Shown: positions 37,492-47,960, numbered from the stretch's first letter. The stretch: 64,000 bases of DNA from Tritrichomonas musculus (GCA_039105265.1 JAPFFF010000004.1:4402001-4466000), one strand, 5' to 3'. Program-made: numbers and translations. Notes: generated by a model from the letters alone, not told the origin.

Positions 37492-39258
37492 ATGTCTAAT
37501 GAGAAAATCGATCTAATTGCATCACTTGCACAAAATGAAATAGTAGAATTTACTGGAAACGAAGATGAAATCGATTCTTCAGCTCCAGTTACTAAAATTA
37601 ATTTAACAAAAAAAAATTACCAATTGAATGATTATATTGTTGTTATATCATCACCTTTTGAAATTGCCCCACAGCAAAAAACGAAAATAAAATGTCAAAA
37701 TATGCTTATTCTTAATAAAGGTAATGTAAGTAACTTGGAAATTGAAGGAAGCTTAAATGTTAAAAACACAATCCTCCAAATGAAAGATTGCATAATTCAT
37801 TCGAGCAATGATTCATCTCAGGGTATTGTTGTTGTTACGTCATCAAATCTTTACATGGAAAATTGTGAAGTTTATGATGGAAATATTCCCGGATTTTATA
37901 TTGAGCAAAACTCTAAAGCTGAAATTGAAAGCTGCCACATTCATGACGTTAACCATACTTTATTTGCTACGTCGCTTTCGAAAAGTGTCAGTATTAATAA
38001 CTCCAAATTTCATAATTCTCCGCATAATGGAGTTCACTCATATCAAACTGATATTTTAATTACCAATTCAGAATTTTATAGTACCAGTTATCCCTCAATC
38101 TCTGCATCTAATTCAAAATGCACCATCAAAAATACAACTGTTTATGATATTGAACAAAATGGAATTTCATTGGAAAATATTAAAAATGGTGAAATATGCG
38201 ATTGTACTTTGCATGATGTAAAAGCCACTGGAATATCGGCAAATCGCAATTCAGTATGCAAATTTCATGACAACAAATTCGCTTCTATTGGTGGAAATGC
38301 GTTTCACATTACTGATCAATCCCATGTTGAAATATACAATAATTCAATTACAGACTGTTTGTATCCTGCCTTTGCAATTTTATTGCAGTGTACAGCTCAA
38401 GTTCATGATAACACAGTTCACAACTGTGATTTATCCGGGATGTGTATTCGTAACGCTACTGAAGTTTCTTTATACGATAATGAATTTATAGATATAAACG
38501 ATTGCGGAGTATCAATTTCAGATACAGAAAAAGCTATAATACATGATAATAAAATTAAAAATTGCAAGGTTGCTGCTATCGAGTGTTATAACAATTCGCA
38601 AGTTCAAGCCGAGAATAACCAAATCGATGGTATTGGCCAATGCGCTTTTTTGTCATACGCTAAAGCCAAGATTGTTTGTAAAGATAATGATGTTTCAAAT
38701 GTAAAGCAATGTTTCGCAAGACTTTTATGTCACGGAAGTGGTGAGTTTACAAATAACAAAATTACAAATTGTCCAAAGTTAATTGATGATTCAACAACAG
38801 GAGATTATTTCTTTGAAGACAATTCAGATTTCGAGAATGTGACTAACATGGAAAGTAAATTCAAAGAAGAAGGTAGCAAAATTATCCTCCATAAAAAAAA
38901 TACTAGCAACGTAAAAAATTTATGTTTAAATTGTCAAAAAAATGAACGAGATAGTTATTTCCATCCTTGCGGGCACCAAGTTTATTGTCACAAATGTGCT
39001 TATGAAGCTCTTGAAAAAAAGGAGTGCTGTGTACTTTGTCGTTTTCCAATTGAAAAAATATTGGATGGATTTCACATTGATGACGAAGAGTCACGCTGTA
39101 TTATTTGTAGAGAAAATCCTGTTGATTCAATTATTCTCCCATGCGGCCACATCGGATTTTGCAGCGAATGTTTAGTTAAATGGTTTGTAGATAACAACTC
39201 TTGTCCATTTTGCAGAACAGAGCATTCGTTCTTTAAGAAAATTATTGATCTTGATTAA
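37492..39258 (+). CDS. Beta-helix protein with two C-terminal RING fingers
   Basis: A 588-aa host protein. Residues about 85-440 are a right-handed parallel beta-helix: short strands with Asn ladders (IHDNKIKNCKVAAIECYNNS, NGISLENIKNGEICD). Two RING fingers follow. The first is at about 476-520 (CLNC, PCGH, CHKC, CVLC) and the second at about 533-577 (CIIC, PCGH, CSEC, CPFC). RING fingers recruit E2 enzymes, so this is probably a ubiquitin ligase using the helix to bind substrate or carbohydrate. Beta-helix ligases such as FBXO11 exist, but with an F-box. The stop is TAAA. Confidence 0.9.
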   Translation: MSNEKIDLIASLAQNEIVEFTGNEDEIDSSAPVTKINLTKKNYQLNDYIVVISSPFEIAPQQKTKIKCQNMLILNKGNVSNLEIEGSLNVKNTILQMKDCIIHSSNDSSQGIVVVTSSNLYMENCEVYDGNIPGFYIEQNSKAEIESCHIHDVNHTLFATSLSKSVSINNSKFHNSPHNGVHSYQTDILITNSEFYSTSYPSISASNSKCTIKNTTVYDIEQNGISLENIKNGEICDCTLHDVKATGISANRNSVCKFHDNKFASIGGNAFHITDQSHVEIYNNSITDCLYPAFAILLQCTAQVHDNTVHNCDLSGMCIRNATEVSLYDNEFIDINDCGVSISDTEKAIIHDNKIKNCKVAAIECYNNSQVQAENNQIDGIGQCAFLSYAKAKIVCKDNDVSNVKQCFARLLCHGSGEFTNNKITNCPKLIDDSTTGDYFFEDNSDFENVTNMESKFKEEGSKIILHKKNTSNVKNLCLNCQKNERDSYFHPCGHQVYCHKCAYEALEKKECCVLCRFPIEKILDGFHIDDEESRCIICRENPVDSIILPCGHIGFCSECLVKWFVDNNSCPFCRTEHSFFKKIIDLD

Positions 39259-39712
39259 AAATATCTATTTTTAAAAAAATGTTAACATTTCATATTTCGA
39301 TTATTTATTATTAGTGTTAAAATATTTAATTTAAAAAATCATAATTGCCAAATCATTAAAAAGCTATATTTCATATTGTGTAATTTATATAAGACTACCT
39401 AAATTTTGAAGAAATATCTTAATAAGTTTTTCTGATATGAAAAAATTTGAGATGCTTTATTATTTATTTTAACCAACCAAATCATTTTTAAAAAGAAGAT
39501 CTGAATCACCTCGAATTTCGTGCATCAAATGTATATTTTGTGTGTTACTTTCAATTTTTCATAAGTCCCAATAAATTAAAAAGTTCTAGTAGAACTGGAA
39601 AAAAATATGCATAACTCGCGAATAAAATAATAATTTGATTGGTAAAAAATATTTATAGAAGATAGTAATATACGATTGATTTATCAAATATGTATCCAAA
39701 AAATTGACGATT
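39259..39712. other. Intergenic, nothing recognised
   Basis: AT-rich spacer between two converging genes. No gene, repeat or structured RNA could be supported. Confidence 0.5.
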
Positions 39713-40003
39713 TTATCCACCGTGGAGTGTTGAAATAAATGTAATATTATCTTTTGGTTTAAGGACAGCATCAAGTCCTTCAATTTCTGAATCGACATCA
39801 TTAATCATAATTAAAATACCTGGAAGTACATGTCCATTTTCTCCAATAAAATCAATCGGATGATCTGGTTTGATTAATTTTTCAGCCATTAAAGAAGGGA
39901 GTTTTCCGAGAGTTGTACCTTCAGGAACAGTGAAATCAATACCATTGGGAGCTTCAAAGTCGGTCTGAAGGCCACCTTCAAAGTCAATGTGAATTAAAGT
40001 CAT
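39713..40003 (-). CDS. URM1: Ubiquitin-related modifier URM1
   Basis: A 96-aa protein of the expected URM1 length with the mature C-terminus ISTLHGG. URM1 is thiocarboxylated at the final Gly by a Uba4/MOCS3-type enzyme, then serves as sulfur donor for thiolation of wobble uridine in tRNA and as a protein modifier. The phrases [32 protein letters not shown] and [11 protein letters not shown] follow the family. It needs no C-terminal processing because the GG is terminal. The stop is TAAA. Confidence 0.93.
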   Translation of the reverse strand: MTLIHIDFEGGLQTDFEAPNGIDFTVPEGTTLGKLPSLMAEKLIKPDHPIDFIGENGHVLPGILIMINDVDSEIEGLDAVLKPKDNITFISTLHGG

Positions 40004-40284
40004 TTGTATTTAAATGTGGCGGATTTCTCTTCAATCAAAAATTTTGAATAAAAATTCTGGTAATAAGTATTCAAATTTGAATTTCAAAATATAAAGAGTA
40101 TTCTTGGCTATAAATTATATAATGAAATAAAAATATTAAATAAAGAATAATTAAAAAATAAGTGATTTATGTACAACTTAACAAACAAAACGATCTTTTA
40201 TGGTTCATTAAAATATAAAAATCATTGAAAAAAAGAAGATATTTCCCCTGTTATTAATAAAGTCATGTTATACACAACAATAAA

Positions 40285-40845
40285 TTAGCAGCATTTAAAT
40301 GAAGAAGGGTTTTCTTCAGTTGGCGATGAAGCCATGTCATATGTTTTCGGAAGTCCTGCAACAAGTGCATCAATCATAGTTTGAACTCCTTCACCATTGA
40401 GTGCAGATGTTTCAAAATAAGGGATACCCGAATAATTTTCGCAAAATGTTAAAATTTGAGCCTTTGACACAACAATCTTGTCTTGTAAATCTGATTTGTT
40501 TCCAACAAGAATAATAAAAGGTTTCTTTTTGGTTGCATTAAGAAGATCTGTCAACCATGAATCAAGATCATTAAAAGAATCCAAATCTGTGAGATTAAAC
40601 ATCAAAATAGCTCCTAATGCATCTCGATAATAAACCTGGTTCATTGATCTATATCGTTCCATTCCAGCTGTATCCCAAATTTGAATTTCTTTTCCTCCAT
40701 AATTTGATGGTTTATAAACAAAATATCCAGCACCTGTTGTGGGTGGTGTAGTTGGATCAAACGTACCTTCAATAATACGGTTGATGATGGAAGTCTTCCC
40801 AACTGCAGTGCTTCCAAGAACAACTACTCTTGGAATACGATTCAT
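40285..40845 (-). CDS. Rab-like small GTPase
   Basis: A 186-aa GTPase. Motifs in order: G1 GSTAVGKTS, switch I with PPTTGAGYF, G3 WDTAGMERYRS, G4 GNKSDL and G5 TSALNGEG. The C-terminal CC (SSFKCC) is a Rab-type double geranylgeranylation site, so it should cycle on membranes in vesicle traffic. MNRIPRVVVLG at 40845 is taken as the start; an ATG 18 codons upstream is in frame but adds a tail unlike other Rabs. The Rab subfamily cannot be fixed by eye. It is divergent from 40927 with only 81 bases between the starts. Confidence 0.93.
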   Translation of the reverse strand: MNRIPRVVVLGSTAVGKTSIINRIIEGTFDPTTPPTTGAGYFVYKPSNYGGKEIQIWDTAGMERYRSMNQVYYRDALGAILMFNLTDLDSFNDLDSWLTDLLNATKKKPFIILVGNKSDLQDKIVVSKAQILTFCENYSGIPYFETSALNGEGVQTMIDALVAGLPKTYDMASSPTEENPSSFKCC

Positions 40846-40926
40846 TTTAAAAAAAGTATTGTGAAAATGATCGTCTATTATTTGACCAATTAATAACATA
40901 AAAAGTTATTAATATTATTTTGTTAA

Positions 40927-41292
40927 ATGATTGGTAAAAAAGACCCTTTTATACAAATTCTGAGGACAACAAACTTCTCTTCACATGTTGAAGAATATGC
41001 TGATGGTGTTCATGCTTCCTATGATAAAATGACGCTTCCTAAAATTGGATCAAGGCTTGATGAACTCACAAAAAACGTTGACTCTCAAATTAAGATTAAC
41101 AACACAGTCAAATCATTGAACGATAATAAAATTCATGAAAAATTATCCAATAAACTCAAAGAGCTCTGTGATTTACTTGATGAAAAATATTCATCAAGAG
41201 TTTTTAAAGAAGAATCTGATCATGAGCCTTTGTCAGCACCACCAAATGTAGAGATCAAAAAAGAAGATCCTCCAACTGCAACAGATGTATAA
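40927..41292 (+). CDS. Small coiled-coil host protein, unknown
   Basis: A 121-aa, mostly helical protein (IGSRLDELTKNVDSQIKI, LSNKLKELCDLLDEKY) with a proline-rich acidic tail. Size and pattern would suit a small subunit of a larger complex, such as a Mediator or tethering-complex subunit, but no family motif is visible. It shares a very short divergent promoter region with the Rab gene. The stop is TAA followed by T. Confidence 0.62.
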   Translation: MIGKKDPFIQILRTTNFSSHVEEYADGVHASYDKMTLPKIGSRLDELTKNVDSQIKINNTVKSLNDNKIHEKLSNKLKELCDLLDEKYSSRVFKEESDHEPLSAPPNVEIKKEDPPTATDV

Positions 41293-41436
41293 TTTATATG
41301 TAATTAAAAAAAAATATTAACCATACTTTCAAAAAATTTATCTTCAGTTTAAAAAAGCATTCTATTTAAATAGAGAAAATAAGAAAACAAAAACTTTCTA
41401 AATATTTTGTTTATCTTGATATTTATTAAATTAAAT

Positions 41437-42906
41437 TTATTCAAAGCCATCAAGTGGGCAAAGTTCAACCAATCTCTTATTAATTTCAGTAATGTGATCA
41501 TCAGCTGCTCTTGCTTGTTTGGATGAAACTCCCCAGAAACCGCTTCTCTTTTGGAATGGTGCAAATTTATTTTCTTTATCACGAATATGCTTGCAATAAC
41601 GAAGCTTATCATTAATAATCTTTACAGAAAGTGAAGCTTTAAGTTCACTGATTCTTCCATTTTGAGAAGAAAGGTTCTTGTTTCTCTTAACAACATCGCC
41701 TGCAAGAGCATCAGATTTGCCATGAGCATCAAGAGCTTTGGCTTCTATATCCTCTTTGATCTTTTGGAGTTCAGCATTATGTAATTCAGTAATTTCTTTA
41801 AATTGTGTATTGAATCCTTCCTTGATTGGTTCGAATTCCTTTGTAACTTCATCCTTAAGGATCTTAGGAAGATTGCTTGCCATTTCCTTGTAATCATCAG
41901 CAGCAGCCTTCATCTTTTGAACTAAATCTTCAAGTTCTTCAAGTTTTTCGTTATGTTCTTGGATTGTCTTTTCGATTATATCACCAAGTTCTGCTGTGTC
42001 GTCTTCAAGTAATTGAATTTCTTCGGTTTGTGCGTTGATTTTTTCGGTTAATTCTTGGAATTTGGCATCATGTTCTTCTTTCATTTTTTGAGCTGCGGTT
42101 GTTTGCGCATTTTGAACGAGTTCTTTCATAACTGACATCTCTGAAGTATGGCGAGATTCAGATTGAACACGATCTCTTTCAGCCTTGCTTCGGAGATTGC
42201 TTAAAGCCCAGGCAAGGAAGAAGTTAACATTTTCTTCGTGAATAGCTGGGCATTGGAAGATACCATCAAGTTGATCTGGTGTAAGGGATTGAAAGTCGAT
42301 AAGTGAAATTAATGGTGCTGCTGCTTGAGCATTTTCATTGAAAAGTGTAATTACAAACTCGATGAGTTTATCCTTATTGAGGACTTCACCTTTTTCATCT
42401 GAATTGATTTTCTTTTGAAGAGCAAGAAGAACTGAACGGAAAATAAGCTCAGGTGGTGCTTTAAGGAAGTTATCATCATCAAGAGCTGTATTGATGATGT
42501 TTGCACATGCAATTACATCTGTTTCAAGGTAATGTTTATTCTTGCAATGTTCTAACATTTCAGCAATGGCATTACCTGGTGCTGGACGAGTAAGATCTTT
42601 TGATTTGATATAATCGCGAACAAACTTTGAAAGTGTTGCAACTTCCCATTCAGCTGCGATATCTTGTAATTCAAAAGCAGTATTCTTAGTAACCTTGAAT
42701 GGTTGAAGTTGGCAAGCGTTGATAAATGCAGTGATTGTATCGGTTCTGACTCTTTGGACTAAAGTTCCTTGTGTTTTACCTTCACCCATCATTTTTCCGC
42801 ATTTCTTTGACATTTTAGCAAAAGTTGGGCCATCAAGATAATATGGAAGGTTGTTTGCCCAAAGTGTAAATGTGTGCATAAACTCAGGAGTAGTTTCAGT
42901 ATCCAT
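41437..42906 (-). CDS. BTB/BACK-like plus coiled-coil protein
   Basis: A 489-aa host protein. Residues 1-250 are helical and resemble the BTB-BACK-type heads of many trichomonad proteins (FINACQLQPFKV, ELQDIAAEWEVATLSKFV). Residues 250-440 form a long coiled coil (AQTEEIQLLEDDTAELG and neighbours), followed by a basic tail with a SGFWGVSS phrase. Coiled coils of this kind belong to a large trichomonad-expanded family with unknown function, perhaps cytoskeletal. Codon use is more GC-biased than its neighbours, as in a well-expressed gene. Confidence 0.7.
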   Translation of the reverse strand: MDTETTPEFMHTFTLWANNLPYYLDGPTFAKMSKKCGKMMGEGKTQGTLVQRVRTDTITAFINACQLQPFKVTKNTAFELQDIAAEWEVATLSKFVRDYIKSKDLTRPAPGNAIAEMLEHCKNKHYLETDVIACANIINTALDDDNFLKAPPELIFRSVLLALQKKINSDEKGEVLNKDKLIEFVITLFNENAQAAAPLISLIDFQSLTPDQLDGIFQCPAIHEENVNFFLAWALSNLRSKAERDRVQSESRHTSEMSVMKELVQNAQTTAAQKMKEEHDAKFQELTEKINAQTEEIQLLEDDTAELGDIIEKTIQEHNEKLEELEDLVQKMKAAADDYKEMASNLPKILKDEVTKEFEPIKEGFNTQFKEITELHNAELQKIKEDIEAKALDAHGKSDALAGDVVKRNKNLSSQNGRISELKASLSVKIINDKLRYCKHIRDKENKFAPFQKRSGFWGVSSKQARAADDHITEINKRLVELCPLDGFE

Positions 42907-43784
42907 TTTTAGTTGATATGATGTAAAAGTAGCCGTTTATTTCAGACGCTCAAATCACATTCAAACGTATACAATCACAACCTATTTTTCCATAATTATC
43001 TCAAAATATAATATAATTATCTATTTATTTTTGATAAAATCAGAATATTTACATGATTACCTAATAAATATTGGTTGATTCATTTTATATTATTATTATT
43101 TTTCAAAGATGCATTCAAAAATGAAACGTAAAAATGATTTCAAACTATTATATCACCTCTTCATCCGTTATATTTCTTAATTGAAAAAGTTGCTCATAAT
43201 GAGGTATGAATCACAAAAAAATTTTCTAATTAAATGTAAGCCTTGCCTTCGCGTATTAGGCCCTCTCTCGATTTTTATATTTTCTGCTACCAATTTTGCA
43301 CTTCGCATATTCATTGTTTAATTATATTCAACTTAACAGTTATTTTTTTCTCAAGTTATTCAGCTTTTACTAGATGAAATTGGAGATAATCTGCGATATT
43401 ATATAACTTCAATTTATCAAGAAATAGGGAAAAATGAGCCTTAATTATCTGAGTTACATTTGTCGATCCATAATCATAACAATCTCATATGATTTAACTG
43501 TTGACACATGAGAAATTCTAAATTAGAATTTCTAACAAAAGTAGAACAACTGTAATTTATTAAAAAAAGTAATTTATTAAAACAAAAGCATTTAATAATC
43601 ATTATAATTTTTATATTAGACAAAATATATTTCAGCTAAGTACCAGATATGCAGGCTGCATAATGTAGCAATGTGCTTTTTGGGCAAATTGGTGAATTAT
43701 TATTATATGTATATGATAATGCTATTAGCAAATTTAATAATTGATTTTTTTTTTTTTTTTTTTTTTTAACAAAAAGAAAACGAA
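42907..43784. other. Intergenic with a small GC-richer patch
   Basis: Mostly AT-rich. The patch 43237-43325 (around CTTCGCGTATTAGGCCCTC) is less AT-rich than its surroundings and could be part of a non-coding RNA or an old gene fragment; no tRNA boxes are seen. A perfect 10-bp stem AGAAATTCTA/TAGAATTTCT with a 3-base loop lies at 43511-43533. A TTTTTGGGCAAATTGG phrase at 43677-43692 recalls the 34570-37209 element. Confidence 0.35.
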
Positions 43785-44066
43785 TTATGACTCAATTGAA
43801 ATTTTAAGTCGATTAAATAGGTTGGTTGCATTTCTTGCATTTTCTTGAATGTCTGAAGTTATATTTAAAATATTTAAAAGACTCGGGATATTGTCTTTAT
43901 TTTTAGAATTTGAAGGAATATTTTGCTTGCTTAAATAATTGTCACGAATTTGATCTGCTTCCTTAAATAATTCGTCCAAAGATTTTCGAATGTCTGGGTT
44001 AGTAGTTTGGACATCTTCAAACTGATTGGATTTTTTTTCTTTCTTGTTACCTTTCTTTTTTGACAT
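43785..44066 (-). CDS. Small lysine-rich host protein, unknown
   Basis: A 93-aa protein with a basic start (MSKKKGNKKEKKS) and two helices (SLDELFKEADQIRDNYL, LLNILNITSDIQENARNAT). It begins with a clean ATG. It could be a small nuclear or ribosome-associated protein. Evidence for expression is limited to composition and an uninterrupted frame. Confidence 0.5.
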   Translation of the reverse strand: MSKKKGNKKEKKSNQFEDVQTTNPDIRKSLDELFKEADQIRDNYLSKQNIPSNSKNKDNIPSLLNILNITSDIQENARNATNLFNRLKISIES

Positions 44067-44486
44067 TTAAAAATAAAAGTTAAATTTATTAAAAATGTTT
44101 TTATTGAAAATTGAATATATTTCAGAATTTTCATTCAAAAAATTGATAATAATTCCTTAATATTTTTTTGTATTGGCAATATTTTAAAAAATAAACTTAT
44201 TATTTGGATATATTATTTATTTAACATTTTCATTATTATATATTATATATAATTGTATGGATTAAATAAAATAAATTTTTTTCTATATTCATAAAAATAA
44301 ATTTTAGGCTTTTGTATCCTGTGAACTGAGTGTTTATTTTCGACTTTTTGTAAAAAGCTTTCACTTTTTGTGGACATAAAACTGCTTTTTTATTTTGTAT
44401 TTTATTCAAAGATTGGTGTTGAAATATCCAAATTACGATTTTATGGCAGCTACTTTTTGAGACAATCCATTCAATATTTAAATACC

Positions 44487-44812
44487 TATAGTCTAGAGTA
44501 AAACCCCCCTACCAAATGGAAAACCCTCCTACCAAATCTCTATATAAAAGAGTTAGAATCATAATATCATATATACATATAGATAAAATGTTCATTTAAT
44601 AAAATAATTATTATTATTTAAAAAATGTTTATTTTATATTTAGATATTAGTATTTAAAAATGCAATCTATTCAATTTTTTTATCGAAAAATTTAATATAA
44701 AATGGTAGGTGGGTTTTCCACCAACGTACTTTTTGCCACCATTAAAGGTCTAAATAGGTGAATAAAAATGGTAGGGGGTTTCCATTGGTAGGGGGTTTCC
44801 CAGTAGACTATA
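44487..44812. mobile_element. 326-bp MITE with TA-flanked inverted repeats
   Basis: The ends are TATAGTCTAGAG and GTAGACTATA, so TAGTCT repeats sit inside a TA duplication as in mariner-type elements. Just inside, the phrase CCCCCCTACCAAATGG and its inverted partner near 44769-44799 extend the inverted repeat. A third, inverted copy (GGTAGGTGGGTTTTCC) lies near 44703. There is no coding capacity. Trichomonads carry mariner elements, so it is probably a mariner-derived MITE. Confidence 0.75.
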
Positions 44813-45695
44813 TATTAATATTTTAATAAAGTTTTATTGATTTTTCAATGCATCTCAAAAAGTAGATTCAAAAGGCTTGTGACAAACTTTTTCAATACGT
44901 AAAGGTCAAAATTTCTCATTTTAAAGGTCAATAAGTCCCAAGTAGAATTCAAGATTTTCAGAGAAACATTGAAAAAAATTGAATGTTGTCTCCAGCATTT
45001 TGAATCCAACTTTAATATTTTATTGGATACTTTATTTTAACTTTAATGAATTCATTAATATCAGAAAAAAAGCAATAATAAATGAGGCAGATTGAAAAGA
45101 ATAATTAGTAACTTTAAACTTGTTTTTCTGAAGATTTGATAAGATTAACATCTTTGATTTATTCTTACATGGAAAGAGCGAAATTATCTTTTTTCAAAGA
45201 CAAATTTATTATCTCAAAACAACAATACGCAAGCAAAAAAGCTAAACCAATCCTTTCACAATGCAAAATAATAAAAACAGCTTTTTATTCGAAGTAATGA
45301 TAATAAAATATACAAATTCATAACCAAAAAAAGTTTTGAAATCATAAAGAGTATAACATTATCAAAAAATTAAACAATTCAACTTAATGTCCAAACGCAA
45401 GAACATATTCCGACAAAAGACTGATATTATTTATTTTTTCAAGAACCTTATTTCACATTCATTCAGAGAAATATTGACTAATTTAAAATGTTTTTCACAC
45501 GGAAAACTGTCTTTGAAGTTTTTAAATATGGAGTTCTGATATTGGTTATGCACAAGGAACACGGTCAAAGTTTAGATTCTAGCAATATATTTGCGTTTTT
45601 TTCTTAAAATTTTAATGGACTCTTTAACTTCTGAATTGTTTTAAGTGGCCAGCTATTTTATCAAAAGTTTTTTTATCAATTAGAACATTAGAATA

Positions 45696-46210
45696 ATGAA
45701 CAGCGAAAACAAAACTACCAAGAAAAAATTAGAAGACGAAATAGTTAACTAAGAAAAGGAGCTCATTCCACTATGAGATGACCTAAATTCATTTTTGCAA
45801 GAATCAAAAGAGAGATACAATTATTCAAAAAAGAACATACGATTTCATGCAGCTTCATTAAATAAAGAAGAAATATGTCACCAAAAGAATAAAGATGATG
45901 AATATAACAAAGTGACAAAAGAATTAGAAGAATCCAAAAGTGGTTTTGTAATGCTATCCGTTGATATGGAGTGTTGTGTGAAGTTACTTCGTTTGATCAA
46001 AATCTTTTTTCTTTATATTTTGAAGAAATATTCCATCTTCTCTCTATCAATTGTCGACATTCTTTTTTGGTTAGAGAGATAGGTAGACCAGCTGAACAGG
46101 GGATAAAAAATGACCACCTCGCGACTGGATTTACAGACCTCTATCATCGGCGCCATGACTCAAAAAATCGCCACTTTTTCAAAATTCGCTCGCATTTCAT
46201 TCAAAAATAG
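45696..46210 (+). pseudogene. Decayed coiled-coil host gene
   Basis: Starting at ATG 45696 the translation (MNSENKTTKKKLEDEIVN) is interrupted by two stops within the first 30 codons, then runs open through a coiled-coil stretch (NKVTKELEESKSGF). It continues in another frame as a sensible helix (VTSFDQNLFSLYFEEIFHLL). The pattern is that of a broken coiled-coil host gene. The family is unclear. Confidence 0.45.
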
Positions 46211-46249
46211 GGGTAGAAGATTTGAATAAATGATGAAAAATAAAAGATT

Positions 46250-47790
46250 GATGTCATAAGAGACCAAAACGACGACATGCGACACGAAGACCTGCGGCTA
46301 AAAAACAAAATTAATAATATTTTTGTTTTTGTCTTTCCATTTGCGAACAAACAACCAACGAAACACAATTAATGTGTTTTCGTTTAAACAATATTGTTTT
46401 TTTTTTATTCTACAAATGCAACCACAAACGAACAACAACGAAACACATGCAACAGAGGAACAAGGAACTTTCGAAAGCATTCGCGAACTCGATTACAGTA
46501 TATCCGATAAAGAAGGTGTTAAGCTTCCTGTCTCTTACTTCTCTGCTAAATGTAAAACCAAAGCCGAAACACTGTTATATAACATTACAAGAATCCTAAA
46601 CACTAACGATACAGCCGATATCGATTTTACATTTGGTGGAACAAACAACAAAGAGCTTAAACCATTATGTTCCAGATTCTGCGACAACATTATAGTTTAT
46701 TTTATAATATCGGAAGACGTTATAAAGCATAATAAGACATTATCGAACTATATTAAATGTAAAGAAACAGACGACCAACAAGAGGTAGATAAAGAAGAGA
46801 GCAACAAAGAAGACAGGCAATTAAATAGAATTCTTAAAGAGATAGCACCGTTTCTTGCCAACAACACGGAACACATTAAAGAATTGTTTAATAAGTTCGA
46901 TATACCAATTAACAAGACAATCATAAAGCCAACATCGTTTAAAGTCGATAAAGGAAACATTAAACAGTATATTAAAGTATCTTTACCAGACGTACCGTTA
47001 GATAAGATTCTTAATAATGGAGTAAAGAGATAATTAAAGAGTTTAACAATAATGGAATCTTTATTAACGATATCGATATTACACAGGATTACAGTGGAAC
47101 CATTAGCAAGAAGGATGTTATCGATTACCTGTTAAACAAGCCAGACTTTAGAAAGGAAGGAGATACATGAAATACATTAGACGAATACACAATCGATACA
47201 TCGGACGGCTTAGAAGATTACGGGGACTTAATAAACGAAGAAGAATTAAACAGGATTAATTCGAGATATAGCACAAATAAACCGAATAAAACAATTATCG
47301 ATAATAATAATTCTGTTGGTGCCAATTGTTTAACATTTATAACGAATTCTTATTTTGGTGCTGTTCGATATAAGTTTTATAACAAATTTGTACAATCGAT
47401 GGAGTCGCCTAGTGTTCGTGGTCGTGTTGGAAACCATTACAGCCATTGGACAAACAACCCCGAACAGATATTAAAAGAATCTATTAATAAATCGCTCGAA
47501 ACTGGTCTTTTAGATTAGAAATAACATATTACATCGAAAACCAAGCAATAACAGAAGAATATATTAACGAACACTTCGATTATCTTGTTTCTATTTTGCC
47601 TCCAAAGCTTATATTCTATAACAGCATTTCTAAACAATGGATGCTATTACTTGGAGCAATTAAATATAATCTTTGTATCGTGGACGTCGATAACAGTCTG
47701 GTAATGTTCTCGTATTCGATAAACAAACTAACAAACAAGATTAGCGGCTTTTATATTAAGAACATTACGACAAACAAGTTATCGAACATA
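46250..47790 (+). mobile_element. Remnant of an unidentified, non-Maverick element cut by the right Maverick
   Basis: From about 46250 the codon use shifts to AAC, GAA, CGA and ATA, unlike host genes and unlike the Mavericks. A first open frame (46416-47033) is followed by further coding-like sequence up to the Maverick end at 47790, where it stops abruptly. It looks broken in a few places. The later part contains basic, replication-protein-like phrases, but I cannot name the family. The Maverick inserted into it, so it is older. Confidence 0.5.
46416..47033 (+). CDS. Unknown protein of the remnant element
   Basis: A 205-aa open frame taken from ATG 46416 (MQPQTNNN); an upstream TTG-type extension is translated from a T-rich leader and is not preferred. 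The product is hydrophilic, rich in Asn, Lys and Glu, with a helical region (NRILKEIAPFLANNTEHIKELF). No motif is recognised. Codon preference differs clearly from the host genes to its left. Confidence 0.5.
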   Translation: MQPQTNNNETHATEEQGTFESIRELDYSISDKEGVKLPVSYFSAKCKTKAETLLYNITRILNTNDTADIDFTFGGTNNKELKPLCSRFCDNIIVYFIISEDVIKHNKTLSNYIKCKETDDQQEVDKEESNKEDRQLNRILKEIAPFLANNTEHIKELFNKFDIPINKTIIKPTSFKVDKGNIKQYIKVSLPDVPLDKILNNGVKR

Positions 47791-47960
47791 AGAGAGTAAG
47801 GGTGTTGATTTGGTGGGGTGAGATAAAATTGAGATTGACGGTCGCCACTTTGAATCTTCATTTTAGAATTTACATCTTTGAACTTGTTTTAGTAGTATAT
47901 ATCAGTCGGTTTCCGTCGAGCTAAAGCCCGCCGTCAACACGACTAATGAACAAAAATAAT
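47791..47960 (+). repeat. Terminal inverted repeat, left end of right Maverick
   Basis: About 170 bp, the inverse of 17236-17431. The preceding host-side bases AACATA may be the target duplication but the partner is outside the window. It has the same GGGCT/AGCCC stem region as the other end with one change, and fewer 14-bp units. Confidence 0.85.

Larger units (their letters stand above)
44067..46415. other. Gene-poor host region with a MITE, a decayed gene and an element start
   Basis: Apart from the 326-bp MITE (44487-44812) and the pseudogene at 45696, no gene is visible. Base composition changes at about 46250, where the remnant element described below seems to begin. Confidence 0.5.
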
